NCBI GenBank assembly: GCA_027475525.1
Contig: JAMWFC010000054.1
Span: 2,720,468-2,784,467 of the forward strand
DNA: 64,000 nt
Source: Macrolepiota albuminosa
Taxonomy: Eukaryota > Basidiomycota > Agaricomycetes > Agaricales > Agaricaceae
Reading direction: 5' to 3'
Part shown: positions 47,032 to 59,528 of the stretch, one piece after another
Layout: every line of letters begins with the position of its first letter
Numbering within the stretch: position 1 is the stretch's first letter
The notes under the pieces: generated by a model
Told to the model about the DNA's origin: nothing
Database searches by the model: none
Seen by the model: only the letters and a program-made list of their open reading frames with translations
Translations under genes and position numbers: made by a program

Positions 47032-47275
47032 GACAGTACGCAATGGACCAGTAGATAAGATAAGATCAAACGGAAGTCCAATTGTCATTCATTCCACTTT
47101 CCTTGCGGCATTATCGGCCATCCACCCCACAAATGCGTGGTTAAAAGTCCCTGATTAAAGCTTGGTGGTACTTACTCTTGGCCAAAATCAGCTTTTTTGC
47201 TGATTGCATAGAGCTTCCGGTGTGCCCGCCAAACTTTTCTTTCGATGTTCGTAGTCCCAAACTCTGAATCGTCTC

Positions 47276-49033
47276 GTGCGAGCCAAGTTCAACCTTGCTA
47301 TATTTAGGGCATCCTTGGCATTGGCGGACCTGCCCATTGACAACATCCTGCCAATTCTCGCCCACCTCGACAGGATTGATTGGCATACCTGTTGTCTTGT
47401 GAGTAAAGCCCTCAACAGGATCACTACTCCATTGTTGTATCGGAAGCTGGATTCCAGGATTGCTTCAAAGGTACTGTTAGTTCCCTTCGTTTCAGCATAC
47501 ATGAGAGCATTGAGCTTTTGCTTCGTGCACTTCCCTGTGGCGTTGAATCATTACACTATAATGTTATATTTCTAGACTATCCTTCATCCTTCATCGACGA
47601 TCTTGCAGCGGCCGGAACTCGCTCGATATGTGCGACATGTGACTGAAACTGGCGAGTTCCATTAAACTTTGAGCCATTGGGAGATACACACGCCTCCCAA
47701 GGACTTCAAGGCTATTGTTGAGCTGAACGTCGCACTTTATAGGTACAGTTCATCGAGGCCTCTTACGCGATCAGGGAAACATAACGGAGAATACTCTGAA
47801 AGCTCTCGCGTTATGTGTGAATCTCGAATCTATGACATGGGTTGACGACAGCGTAACGACAGACTTTACCTTCCTCTCCCTCCTTGCCGTCATTCGAGTG
47901 CATCCTCTCCGCGAACTGTCAATCCGTACACATAGTGATTTGGGAAATGAGTTATGGTCTGAATTGATAACTCTAAGGGGCTTGCGTAAGATTTCCATTT
48001 GGTGTATGGACGGACCACCTCGCGTTCTGCAAGGATGGTCTGAGTCACTTGGGGACACACTAACTCATCTTGAACTGGGTGTTAGTTTCTTATTCCTATC
48101 CGTTTTACGATTGTATGTTTTGATTGCCCAGACCAGCGCTGTACAGGTGTACCGCCAACAATACTTATTTCGGTGCTTTCGCACCTCCCAGAGCTGAGGG
48201 ACCTTCGCTTGAAGGGTGCGCCTGCGCACACAATTCCCACTATTCTCAGTCACCTCGTCCATCTGCGCTCATTGGATACAGAATATCCTGGTTCGTATGC
48301 CAGTCGCCCACCAGGCGCGGGAAATACCCCGCCATCCAACTTTCCGACTCTGCGCCGGCTGACAGTGCGTACGAGTGCTATGGATAGATTTGGTCCACAA
48401 GCACTTTGGGGATGGATTCGTAGCATCGTTCCCAAATCAGGACTCGAAAGCCTTGATCTCCGAGCCTTTACGATTGATTCGGATTATACTGGAGTTCCTC
48501 GAATATTCATTTTGGATCTGGCTCGGGTCCACGGATCGACACTCAGAAATTTCAGCATCGGTGAAGCCCAACTGATGTTAGGGGATATTGCGTGTCTTTG
48601 TACCAAGTTCCCTTACCTTGAAACTCTTGTCTGCGCTACCGCAAGCCTCGATGTTGTGAGTGCCTTTTCATAAACCTAATGAAATCTTATGCCCCGCGCA
48701 GGATTCGATTACGGAGTCTGTTGCAGGAGCGAAGAATTTGCGAACCTTGAGTTTACTGGTGCAGTGGATACCGTCGGGCCGTAAGGATGCACGGCAGTTT
48801 ACGCTTCAGCATGCGCGAGATCTCATGCTTCGGACCGAAGACTCTAAATTACGAAAAATAGCCATCGGTCCAACGATCTATAGGGTGAGTGAGCCAACGA
48901 AGAACCAGATGAGTCACTAATGCTATTTTTGTAGGGGAAGTGGATCCTTAAAAAGCCGAAAGAAGATGGTCAGGAAGGCGAAGTCGAGTTTCGAGTTCTG
49001 GCCGACGCCGCCGTAGCCAGATGGCAGACTTAA
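47276..49033 (+). CDS. F-box protein with leucine-rich-like C-terminal region
   Basis: An F-box motif (ADLPIDNILPILAHLDRIDW, then CLVSKALNRITTPLLYRKL) suggests a substrate adaptor of an SCF ubiquitin ligase. After an intron the protein continues RPELARYVRHVTETGEFH. Leucine-rich, repeat-like segments follow: LSLLAVIRVHPLRELSI, LSHLPELRDLRLKGAPAH, LSHLVHLRSLDTEYPG and GAKNLRTLSLLVQW. The last exon ends ADAAVARWQT at 49031-49033. Introns of about 45-60 bp separate the exons. I could not find a convincing ATG; a small upstream exon is likely. A TAA at 47663-47665 falls in frame between GEFH and TLSHWEIHTPP, so the gene is either mutated or carries a sequence error. The target of the adaptor is unknown. 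Confidence 0.75.
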
Positions 49034-49226
49034 GGCTTCTCCTGCTTAGTACTTTGTGCTTCCTAAATTGAGTGAACCGGGAAGCTGGGAGGACGACCAA
49101 TTCAATTGAATCACATTAGTACTGCGCTATGTAGTCTTGCATCGACTCCTACGTTTTCCCAAAATGCACTCAAATAATACAAACTCACACCATCATGACA
49201 TTAACACAATCCAAAAAGAAAAGCTG

Positions 49227-50148
49227 TCACACGCCGCGTCCACGTCCTCTACCTCCACGCGGAGGACCGCCGCGACCACCGCGGCCTCCTGAAAGAAAAG
49301 TTGTCAGGTTCTTTCCAGGTGGTTGAAAGTGGATAATAGAGGACCGCCGCGACCACCGCGGCCTCCTGAAAGAAAAGTTGTCAGGTTCTTTCCAGGTGGT
49401 TGAAAGTGGATAATAATATCTACCTCTTGCAGGGACACCTCGTCCTGACGACAAGCGTATCATGAGTGACAATTCAGGACAGAAAATTTCGCTGACATAC
49501 CTCCACGGCCTCCGCCAACATGTGCACCGCGTGCATTCCGTCCAGCATCCCTCGCCCGATTTTGTTCTTCCTTCACAGCATCCAGCAGGGTATCTGGTAC
49601 ACGCAGGTACTTTATCTTCCAGCATCCCTCGCCCGATTTTGTTCTTCCTTCACAGCATCCAGCAGGGTATCTGGTACACGCAGGTACTTTATCTAGGGTA
49701 GATTCGCACAACGATCAGCAGAAGGCCAAAGAGACGAACAATGAGGCCTGGATCCAGAAACGCACTGTGCTTCCCCGAATATAACATTCTTTAAGCTTCC
49801 AAAACCTCTCGCCATCTGCAGTCGTTTGATACACAAACGCACTGTGCTTCCCCGAATATAACATTCTTTAAGCTTCCAAAACCTCTCGCCATCTGCAGTC
49901 GTTTGATACACTCTCGTAACGTGATGTTCATGAAGTTGTCGCAGTTTACTAGATGTCCGTTGAAAGTCTCGCCATTTTTTAGCTCGACTAGCTGGAGATT
50001 TAGGGTGATGAGTAGTGGTTGCGATGCGATGTGGAACGATCGTAGGGACTGACCATGGGTCTGTTTTGAGCGGCATTGAGGAGGGATAAAGGAAGCTGGG
50101 ACACGAATAATTAGGATGTAGTGGATAAGAGACGAGTGGACTCACCAT
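49227..50148 (-). CDS. LSM4: U6 snRNA-associated Sm-like protein LSm4
   Basis: This is a subunit of the Lsm1-7 and Lsm2-8 rings, acting in mRNA decay and U6 snRNA stability. The start codon (50148-50146) is followed at once by an intron (ATG, then GTGAGT). Exon 2 reads [14 protein letters not shown]. Exon 3 gives the Sm fold: [27 protein letters not shown] and [15 protein letters not shown]. The next exon has [18 protein letters not shown], then a Gly/Arg-rich tail ([15 protein letters not shown]) typical of LSm4. Three 77-bp duplications fall in the gene (49262, 49541, 49758). One base is missing between ITLRE and [10 protein letters not shown] at about 49911, exactly at a duplication edge. 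It converges with the F-box gene. Confidence 0.88.
49262..49415. repeat. 77-bp exact tandem duplication
   Basis: Copies start at 49262 and 49339, at an intron-exon border of LSM4. Probable assembly overlap. Confidence 0.94.
49541..49694. repeat. 77-bp exact tandem duplication
   Basis: Copies start at 49541 and 49618, in the LSM4 exon encoding [15 protein letters not shown]. Probable assembly overlap. Confidence 0.94.
49758..49911. repeat. 77-bp exact tandem duplication
   Basis: Copies start at 49758 and 49835, in the LSM4 exon encoding [15 protein letters not shown]. Probable assembly overlap. Confidence 0.94.
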
Positions 50149-52440
50149 GGTCGTTAATGTTGAATTGGACTGCCGACGGTGACTTGCAACGCGTTTGTGG
50201 CTGTGACGTCTTCCTTTCTATGCAATAACCACTAAGTAACCCACGCAGACACTTCGGGCCTAATTGATCGTTTGCTCGTATGCACGCGTACACCAATATT
50301 ATCGCTAATGGATGGAAAGTGAAATGCTCTTTCGGGGTTCTTGAGCCGTGCCGCCATCTTGCAATTCTACTACCAGGTCAGGTACAGAGGGCGGAGCTCT
50401 GCTTTTTCAAACTAAACCCCTGTACATTCTACAACAGGTACTCCTTGAGCTGAGCTGGATGTACGACACGCAAGATGTCTTGTGACCGCATATTTACCCT
50501 CGCCATAAAGCGAAATAGATTGTACCTATGTGTGCGGCAGCGTGCCCCCTTTACACACTCAATTCCGTTTGAAACCGAGTATCCGTCTCGATTTCAAGCC
50601 ACTAATCGATCATATACTCAATGTGCGAGGTCCATTCATGGCACAACACACAGACTTGGCCAGGCCCGCAACACCATGGACTTTGGAATTCATTTCTCAG
50701 GTCATAACAACTTCGCGGAGATGTAGTGCAACCTACCCTGGCCTTGAGTGCCTTGATCCTCGTGTTCACCTCCCCCGATTGCATGAACCACAGATTCTCA
50801 AGTGCGTCTCGTGCGCGTACTTGCTTGCCAGGAACGTGCAGCTGCTTTATACGGAATGTCCTTATCTTCGGGGACCTTGTTAACTTGAGTCACGGCGGGG
50901 GTGCCTGTAATCCACTAAACCATGTTGGTGACCGGGGGCCAGATATTTTGTTGTAAAATTCTCATGAGAGGACGGCGATCTTTTCTCGTCTCTGTCCACG
51001 AAGGATCATGGGTTGGTGTCTGTTGACTGCCGTCTCCATCCCGGGGCTAGAAGCATGTCTGCTGTGATATCACAAGCACCCTCCTAACATATGGACAATG
51101 AACAGGGATCGCTCCCGTATCTCCATTAAATCAAACTCTGTTTTGCATTCCCATTTAAATGCGAGGGCTCTAAGTAATTATAACATGCTCAGCGATGCCA
51201 ATTACCGGCGTCTGTCAGGAAAAGGTATCTAAAAATTATCGTTTCAATTACAATGTCACATTGCTATATTTGATCATGTTAGTAGCGTGACGGAAGGCAT
51301 GGGAATACAATCTTTTCCTATGTTCGGCTCCTCTCCTCTGGCGTTCGGAACAACCAAAAAACCGGAAATCTCTGGCTCAGTCAATGATTAATGAGACTTG
51401 TCTGACGAGTCTCTTTGAGCCTCTTCGCCATTAATCGTCTTCCGGTTTTTCCGGTGAACTCACAGCAAAACAACGACATTGCTTGCCTTTATCGCTGTCA
51501 GTCGTGTCGACCCTGTCAAGTAGTATTGAATTTTTCCTTATTTATCTTTTATAGGCGGAGGACTGTCAAAGTGATACATTCTTGTCAACTGATTCTGTAG
51601 ACAAAGAAAACTTCAGGTGTCACGAATAACTTGTATATGTTCTTTTCCAAACTTGGTGTTTGTAAAAGCCGCTGATGTCGATGAAACTGGCTCAAGAATA
51701 ACTACGTCTGCTGAACTATGGAGCCGGCAGGCCGGCGGGGCCATGGGAAAAGAGTACATAGTTTGTACTGCAGGCTGTTTGACAGGAGTTGAAAACAGGA
51801 GGAAACAGGGTGACAATCATGATCGATTCTCTCGCTCTCCGAAAACTGGGATTCATTTTGTGAACGCATTTAATGATCGGAATCAGGTTGATGGAACAAC
51901 ATAGCATAGCTGAACTGCTGAATAACAGTTGTTCTTCTGGTCGGCGCTGATTCAGTCTTTGAACCTGTGCGATAGACATGGTCCTGGCCATGCCTGAGCT
52001 GTGGTAGAAGAAAGGCCTGAGGCCTGATTTGTTATCTAAATTGCTGTGGTGATCGATTATGGGAGAGACCCTGAGCTGTGGTAGAAGAAAGGCCTGAGGC
52101 CTGATTTGTTATCTAAATTGCTGTGGTGATCGATTATGGGAGAGACGAAGTTTCGAGGGTCCTAGCCCAGGAACATGAAAGGTACAGAAGTGATCTAAGT
52201 ATGTGGTATTCAGTCTGAGCAGTATCGATATGTTCCGTGATCCCGTGGTGGTCGCGCCAACGTGAACGTGTATGTAAGTTTTTTTTTAGAAAAAAAACAT
52301 TGTATTGGAACAAGAAGCACTGGTGAACTGTGGGTTTGGAGGTGAAAGGAGACGAAAGAAAGGAGCCGGGACGAAGAGTTGAGAAGGATGAGATGAGAAA
52401 GGAAATGCCATTCGTGGCCAGGCACTGTTGATGTGCCTGA
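50149..52440. other. Intergenic, no gene recognised
   Basis: This region of 2.3 kb lies between LSM4 and the oligopeptide transporter. Plus-strand ORFs at 50475-50956 are open for up to 117 codons but match nothing I know and lack a convincing exon structure. A 77-bp duplication is at 51993-52146. A poly-A/poly-T run lies near 52280-52300. Confidence 0.5.
51993..52146. repeat. 77-bp exact tandem duplication
   Basis: Copies start at 51993 and 52070, in non-coding DNA. Probable assembly overlap. Confidence 0.94.
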
Positions 52441-52586
52441 GCTGTAAATGATACTTGGATGAATTCCCAGCGTCCCCTGCCCTCCCAACTCCTGCGACAC
52501 CACCACTGACGACGAGCACATCTCCCTCATCGTCGTATACGCCCTCGAGCACATCCAGGCTCTGTGCCCCATTTTCTCCGACACCC

Positions 52587-55500
52587 ATGGCCTGGCGACA
52601 GACCTCGGCTGCTGGCTCTTTTAGTCCGTATACATCAGGTGGCCGTCCCAACACCGCAACTGGCAGAAGTGCATTCTACGAGCACCATAACCCGCAGTAT
52701 ACCTATGGTGACTATGACTTGGAGGAGGAAGAGGAGGAGAGTGAGGATGAGGATGTGTTTGCATTCCAGCCCCCTTCGACTGCTGAACAACAACGGCATC
52801 AACAGGAACAGCACTTGCAGCACAATGATAGTGGGGACTATGCAGCAGACAGTCCTTCAGGCCAATTGTTTTCAAAGTCGCCGAACAGCACTTGCAGCAC
52901 AATGATAGTGGGGACTATGCAGCAGACAGTCCTTCAGGCCAATTGTTTTCAAAGTCGCCTCTTCGCCTCACCTAACTTTTCCCGCTCCGACATTCAGCCC
53001 CTACTCTCGTTTTCCCGCAGAATCTGGTGTTGGCCCATCCACGCCCCAGTTTCAATATTTCCAGCCTCCCCCAGAAACTCCTCCATCAACAGAATCAAAC
53101 AATCACAACTTCCCCGCCGACCACTACCGTCTCCGCCCAATAAATGGCCCCGGTACTGCCATATCAGCCCAACGCCCCCCCACCTCGGAGTCTCGCGAGG
53201 TCCGGGTGGCCCTACCAGGAGGCGATCACGCCAGTGAGAAGGACTTGGACATGGAGACAGGCTCCTCGAGGCGCAGACATCCGAAGAGACATGAGTCATC
53301 TATCTCGGATTCGCTGAGCCTAGGTCGCAGTATAGCGGACGATGATGACGAGACGACCAGCGACAGATCGATAAAGTGAGTCCAACCCAAGTTCCCTCCT
53401 TCTCTCTTGTCAATCTCTACTGTATCTGCGGTGTGGACGCCTTGTTGCTCTTTTTTTGGCAGCTACTTGCTTCTTTTTTTCATCCTCGCGACGACAGCTT
53501 TACGTCCGCCGAACCTCTGCACTTCTGCGTGTTCAAGTGATCCACACACGCTTGCTTGTCCTCTCATATGTAGTCCTTTTCTTTTTCTATCGCTTTCCTC
53601 GCCCGTTTTCTTTTTCTTTCCATGCCGTCTCCTTCGCCCCGTCGTCGTGCAGTAACTCACCCCCCGTCCTTATTCAGGATGGAATTCGATTTCGATGCAA
53701 TAGATGACGAAGACAGCCCATTCCCAGAGGTTCGTGCCTCCGTCTCAAATATCGACGACCCCGACATGCCGGCTTTGACACTGCGGATGTGGTTTGTTGG
53801 ATTACTCCTTTGTATGATAAGCAGGTTTGTCATTTCCTCGTCTCAAAGATCTTTGCTTATTTTGAGCATCAAAGTGGACTCAACGTCTTCTTCAATTTCC
53901 GTTCGCCGGCACCAACAGTTGTTCCCTTAGCTCTTCTCCTGATTTCATACCCTTTCGGCAAATTCCTTGCCTTTACTCTACCTATAACTACTTATCGGAT
54001 TCCCCTTCCTCACCTCCCATCTTCCGTCGTGCCGATACCCAATGCAAACACCTCACAGGCTGCTCTCTTGTTCATCAACCTCATCCGTCCCCTGACATAC
54101 CCACGTTCTTTCGAGTTCTCACTAAACCCTGGTCCATGGAACATTAAAGAGCACGTACTCGTGTTTATCATGGCCAATGTCGCCGTTGGAAACCCCTACG
54201 CGCTCAACGCCGTCGTTGTCTCAGAACTGTACTATGATCTGAATTTTGGCTACTGGTTTTCTCTCGTCTTGGTCACGCGCTCAACGCCGTCGTTGTCTCA
54301 GAACTGTACTATGATCTGAATTTTGGCTACTGGTTTTCTCTCGTCTTGGTCTAGCGACCCAGCTTACGGGTTTTGGAATGGCCGGTTTGACTCGTCGTTT
54401 CTTGGTGTGGCCAGCGAGCATGGTCTGGCCGCAAAACTTGGTTGCTTGTACCCTGTTGAATACTCTGCATGCTGAGGACGAGGACGATGGCGTTGGCTTC
54501 GGCCTAGGTTTCCGGTCCAAGTCCGGAAAGGGCATGTCGCGTTATCGGTTTTTCATGATTGTAGCAACAGGGAGCTTTTTCTTCTTTTTCTTGCCTGGTA
54601 AGCGAATGCCTTTTCCATATCCTACTAACTCCGAATTTTGACATACAACATCCAAGGTTTCTTGTTCGAGGCACTTTCTGTGTTCTCGTTTATATGTTGG
54701 GCTGCACCAAACAATGTCCCTGTTAACCAGATCTTTGGTGTTTATTCTGGCCTGGGTATGAGCGTGTTGACCTTCGATTGGACCCAAATTAGCTGGATCG
54801 GCAGTCCGTTGATGGGTATGTCCTCTCCTGAACCGTCGGTTACCCCATATCACTGATTCTCCCGCAGTTCCGTGGTGGGCTCAGGTCCACATCTTCCTTG
54901 GCTTCGTCCTATTCTTTTGGATATTGACTCCCGCATTGTATTACTCGAATGTCGGTACCGTTTCTCAGATAAAGTTATTGATCGATCTCATCCCTTCCAT
55001 TATTAGTCGTGGTCTCTTGCGTACTTCCCAATATCGGCAAACGAACCTTATGACCGCAATGGCCAAGTGTACAACATCACGCGCGTTTTGACCAAGCAAG
55101 ACCGCTTCGATCTTGATGCATACAATGCGTATTCCCCCTTGTATCTTCCCGCTACGTATGCGATGACCTACTTGCTTGCATTCGCCTTAAGCACATGTGT
55201 TATCGTTCACACTTTGCTGTACCATGGTCGCAGTCTTCTTAATGGTATCAAAAAAATGAAGGTCGAGAGTGACGATATCCATGCGAAGCTCATGAGGAAT
55301 TACCCAGAGGTTCCGGATTGGTGGTACCTAAGCGCATTTACGGTGTTCTTTGCTTTGGCCGTGGTTGCTGTAGAGGTAAGTGCTTCATAGAATTAACTTT
55401 TGTGCAACGTGCTAATTGTTTGTGTAGGTGTGGGGCACGAACGTACCTGTTTGGGCGTTACTACTCTCATTGCTTCTTCCAATTATATACATCCTTCCTT

Positions 55501-56775
55501 CAGGGTTCATCTACGCGATGACGGGCCAGGGTGTTCGTCCTCTTCCTTTTTTAAGATTTGTAAAACTGGTGTTGATCTGGATACATAGATTACGCTTAAC
55601 ATTCTTGCTCAAATCATTCCCGGAACATTGTTGCCTGGTAATCCTATGGCCAATATGGTATAAGCTCTGGCTCATGATGTATGGTGTATTTTGACGCTCT
55701 TGTTTTGTAGGTGTTCAAGGCGTATTCAGTCCAGACCTTGGCGGAGGCTACTTCATTTATACAAGACTTGAAGTTGGGCCACTACATCAAGGTTCCGCCG
55801 CGCGCGACATTCTTGGGTATGGATTACCATCGTCATGTTCTTATCGATCTTAACCTTGGTCGTAGTACAATTAATTGCAACGATACTAGCATCCTTTGTG
55901 CAAGTTGGCGTCAAGACTTGGATTTTTGCCAATGTCAAGGACATCTGCGACCCGCTACAGAAGAGTCAGCTCACATGTCCCCACAACCAAGTGTTCTTCA
56001 CTGCTTCAGCTGTATGGTACGTAAACACAAGGCGAATAGTTTTGTCTTTCGCTCATGTCTCGGGACAGGGGTCTTATTGGGCCTAGTCGACAATTCGGTC
56101 CTAAATCAATATATCATCCACATCTCTACGCCATGGTCATCGGAGTCTTCCTGCCTATTCCTTTTTGGTTCTGGCAACGTCGGTATCCTGATACGTGGTT
56201 CAAATATATCAGTACCCCGGTCATCCTGAATGGAGTTTCCGCAATACCGCCTGCGACTGGCATCAACTATTCATCCTGGTTCGCAGTCGGATTTATTTTC
56301 CAGTATCTAATCCGGAAGAGGAATTTTGCGTGGTGGAGCAAATTTAACTATGTGTTAAGTGCTGCTTTGGACAGTGGTATGTCTGCGCTCTTGCACTGAG
56401 ACGATAGTTTGCCCTCATGTTGATGTGACAAGGTACCGTTATCTCTCTGATATTCATTTTCTTCAGCCTGCAGGTATGCTCCTTCTCGGCCTCATGTTGA
56501 TGTGACAAGGTACCGTTATCTCTCTGATATTCATTTTCTTCAGCCTGCAGGTATGCTCCTTCTCGGTTGCCCTCTTCATACAGGAATATTGAGCATCTTT
56601 ACAGTTCCCCAGGAATGGTACAATTGTCGTGAATTGGTGGGGAAATTGGGTTCACCAACGAAGTATGTCTTTGTCCTGCGTACTTGCAATTTTTAACAGT
56701 CATGGTAAAGCGGCTGATTGGCAACGAACACCATACCTAAAAATTCCGCAAGGGGGAATACCACAGTCTTCATGA
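52587..56775 (+). CDS. Oligopeptide transporter, OPT family
   Basis: This proton-coupled plasma-membrane importer takes up small peptides. A long, disordered, acidic N-terminus (YDLEEEEEESEDEDV, SISDSLSLGRSIADDDDET) precedes many membrane helices. OPT landmarks: SLNPGPWNIKEHVLVFIMAN (NPG motif), TGFGMAGLTRRFLVWPASMV, NQIFGVYSGLGMSVLTFDW, EVPDWWYLSAF, LKLGHYIKVPPRATFLG (KIPPR motif) and GLIGPSRQFGP. The last exons read NGTIVVNWWGNWVHQR and TADWQRTPYLKIPQGG, with stop at 56773-56775. The first in-frame ATG is 52587 (MAWRQTSAAG), but open sequence extends upstream, so the true start may lie in an earlier exon. Many introns of about 50 bp and a 77-bp duplication at 52806, 54198 and 56413 break the frame. 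Confidence 0.88.
52806..52959. repeat. 77-bp exact tandem duplication
   Basis: Copies start at 52806 and 52883, in the N-terminal exon of the OPT gene. Probable assembly overlap. Confidence 0.95.
54198..54351. repeat. 77-bp exact tandem duplication
   Basis: Copies start at 54198 and 54275, in a membrane-helix exon of the OPT gene. Probable assembly overlap. Confidence 0.95.
56413..56566. repeat. 77-bp exact tandem duplication
   Basis: Copies start at 56413 and 56490, around an intron near the OPT 3' end. Probable assembly overlap. Confidence 0.94.
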
Positions 56776-57315
56776 ATGTACATCACTCCTTGCATCCATA
56801 TGCCTGCCCGCTCACCCTTCTTTCGTGACTCCCCCAACCAAAACTGTTCTGTGGAATTTGGAATAGAGTTTCCTTTCCCCGTCATTCTTTTCCAACTTTC
56901 CCATCCTTCGTTATCTCTTTTGCATCCTCCGCATCCATCATCATATATGGGAAGTATATATCGCTTCTCCCAACGCTCTATCGCGCTCCATCTTTCAGTG
57001 ATTTGTCCGCTCTTAGATTATTGCACTCCTCTAGTTCCATTTTATATTCCCTTTCCGTGTCCCTCTTCATACAGGCTATTTGTCGTGGAATGGCTCGAAA
57101 GATATTTTAAGTACGTAGGTTAGAAGTAGTGAGAAGAAATTTAAAATGCGAAGATTCATGTTCGGGTTAATATTAATGTTGTCAGTGACGTAACACGTGC
57201 GAGATTATACATAACCTTACCATTACCGTCAATTATTCAATTGCGGGGTCTAGACCACTTTGACTTTCATAGCTATCCCGATAACTGATAATCCTTCTGG
57301 AGCGGGGCATCTGCC

Positions 57316-58360
57316 ATGCTGTCCCGTTTTGCAAGAGCTTTTATCATAATAACGGTCCTTCTAGTGCGTCTTTGCACTAGTCGCAGGGTGCTTCATCTAA
57401 CCCGAGGTGGATCAATCAGTTTCTATTGACCATGATGGCTTTCATTCAGACCAACTCTATGTCATATGCCTATCCATGGACAGGCCATCTGTTTGGAGAA
57501 GGAGGCGTGGAGAAATCTTTGCCCCGACCAGATAACTCGCCGAACCCCCTAACCAATGTTCATGGCACCGTGATCATGCCGAAACTTAACAACGCGACAG
57601 CCAAGTGCGTATCATACTCTAGCTTGGTATGTCGTGCATTGACCCAGATTAGAGCAGCCCTTGGTCAAGCAGCGTGGAAGTTGATGTAGGTTTTGTCAGG
57701 CTCTTTCTTGTCTGTTGGCGTCTAACATCGCGCGTTTACAGGCATACTATGACGCTTCGATTCCCTGAAGTATGCGTTCATCCTTGATATGTAGCAAACG
57801 AAATGACGACATTGCTTAGCACCCAACGCCGCTTCGATTCCCTGAAGTATGCGTTCATCCTTGATATGTAGCAAACGAAATGACGACATTGCTTAGCACC
57901 CAACGCCTGACGAAGGAGTGCGCTCAGTTCATATTTCCACCTCACTTCACGACTATATCCCTGTGGTGAATGTGCCGAAGAGTTTCAGATGCTTCTGAAG
58001 AAGTTCCCGCCCCAGGTAATCCATCTATCTCAATCCATGTCGTTACTATAGTCTCATTCTTTCCAGACAGCTTCCCGTCGTTCAGCATCCCTCTGGTAAA
58101 CGCCTCTAAAAAATTTACGATTAGGCATAGTGATTTTATTTTTATTTTTATTTTGCAGGCTATGTACTGTACACAACGAAGTGAACAAACGATTGAATAA
58201 GCCAATTTTTGATTGCGCTCATCTGGACGACGAATACGATTGCGGATGTGGTGACACAACGCCATCCCCTTCTCCTTCTCCTTCGGATCCAATGGATCTG
58301 GAAATCGACCCTAGCAAGGACGACCTCACAGGCGCCGATATGATTAAAGGCGGAAGATAG
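57316..58360 (+). CDS. FAD-linked sulfhydryl oxidase, Erv2-like
   Basis: This small flavoprotein oxidises thiols to disulfides, passing electrons to oxygen. The start at 57316 gives MLSRFARAFIIITVLL, and after a 56-bp intron (57364-57419) FLLTMMAFIQ, a hydrophobic signal or anchor segment. That points to an Erv2-like secretory-pathway enzyme rather than mitochondrial Erv1. Core motifs: ALGQAAWKLMHTMTLRFPE, SYFHLTSRLYPCGECAEEF (redox CxxC as CGEC), TASRRSASLW and LCTVHNEVNKRLNKPIFDC. The C-terminus contains CGCG and an S/P-rich tail ending DMIKGGR. The 77-bp duplication at 57753-57906 sits in an intron region. One base appears to be missing near 57912-57916 (PDE to RSAL), shifting the frame. 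Confidence 0.87.
57753..57906. repeat. 77-bp exact tandem duplication
   Basis: Copies start at 57753 and 57830, across an exon end and intron of the sulfhydryl oxidase gene. Probable assembly overlap. Confidence 0.95.
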
Positions 58361-58455
58361 TGCTGTATGTCTAGATGTACAGTTAATAAACAGCAATCTC
58401 ACGTCGACCATAATAACCTCCAGTGTTTGCGGGTTCTACCTTCAATTGTAGACCT

Positions 58456-58609
58456 CAAGTTTCACGTTCTCGTTGACAAAGTCTTTGGTTCCGGTGCACT
58501 CAGCTAAACAGACCCTTTATGGGGCATTTTGACAAGTTTCACGTTCTCGTTGACAAAGTCTTTGGTTCCGGTGCACTCAGCTAAACAGACCCTTTATGGG
58601 GCATTTTGA
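58456..58609. repeat. 77-bp exact tandem duplication
   Basis: Copies start at 58456 and 58533, in non-coding DNA. Probable assembly overlap. Confidence 0.94.
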
Positions 58610-59374
58610 GATGGAGGGATAGGACATGGTCAATAGGGGGTAAGCTGAGGATTTCACGGTTCAGACCTGCATGTTCGAGATGATATCCTCACCTAGTTTT
58701 GCTAGAAATAGCTGAGTTATCACTACATAGGAAAGTCGCAACAATGGAAAAAGGTTGCCGAGTGACGACACCACTCTTGTAGATCTTACATTATGATGGG
58801 ATACAATTCTTGCCAGTACATATCATTCATGTTCAAAGTATGTGTAGCGATTAATATCGGGAAAAAAAAGTTGTACATCTGAAATCATACTCCAAGCTGA
58901 AATTGTGCGCCATATACATCACTTGCTTCGACCGTTGAACAATTGATAGAGACTCCAAGCATGCCGTCTTCTGAGATAAGGCAGGAGTGAAGTTAGTTTG
59001 CGAGACCATCCACAAGGTTGTCGAAGAGGAACCACCCCGACATGGTAAGTAAGGTGAGGTTGCCGGTAAGGATATTTGTGTCAGAACTCAGACAACATAA
59101 TACTTGACAGGTTAGCCTCTGTATGAGGATTAACAAGAGACACTTTGTCGCTGACTGCAAGCATGCGTCATCGATTGCTTTCTGGGGCAACGCGGAGGGA
59201 AACAATCCGATGCATCAAACATGATATTGCTGGCGGTGCAAACACTGTTCGCCGAGCAAATTTACAGGCTGCGTCGGTGATATGTCCTTGCCGCAGCTAG
59301 TTCGCCAGCTGTCTGGATAGAAGGACCGCGTCCTCAAACTCTACTTTCCTCCTAAGGGTGTTTCTATGGTTCTT

Positions 59375-59528
59375 GAAGAATTGATAATATTTACTCCAAC
59401 AATTTATCGATAGAGGGCTAGTTCGAACAGGAAGCCTGTAGTTGGTTCACAGAAGAATTGATAATATTTACTCCAACAATTTATCGATAGAGGGCTAGTT
59501 CGAACAGGAAGCCTGTAGTTGGTTCACA
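59375..59528. repeat. 77-bp exact tandem duplication
   Basis: Copies start at 59375 and 59452, in non-coding DNA. Probable assembly overlap. Confidence 0.94.

Noticed and set aside
50475..50956. Overlapping plus-strand ORFs as a possible gene
   Set aside because: Two frames are open at once, with no recognisable domain, no intron pattern and no supported start.
53400..53660. Plus-strand ORF at 53407-53655 as a small membrane protein
   Set aside because: It lies across the pyrimidine-rich intron between the OPT N-terminal exon and the exon starting MEFDFDAIDDED.
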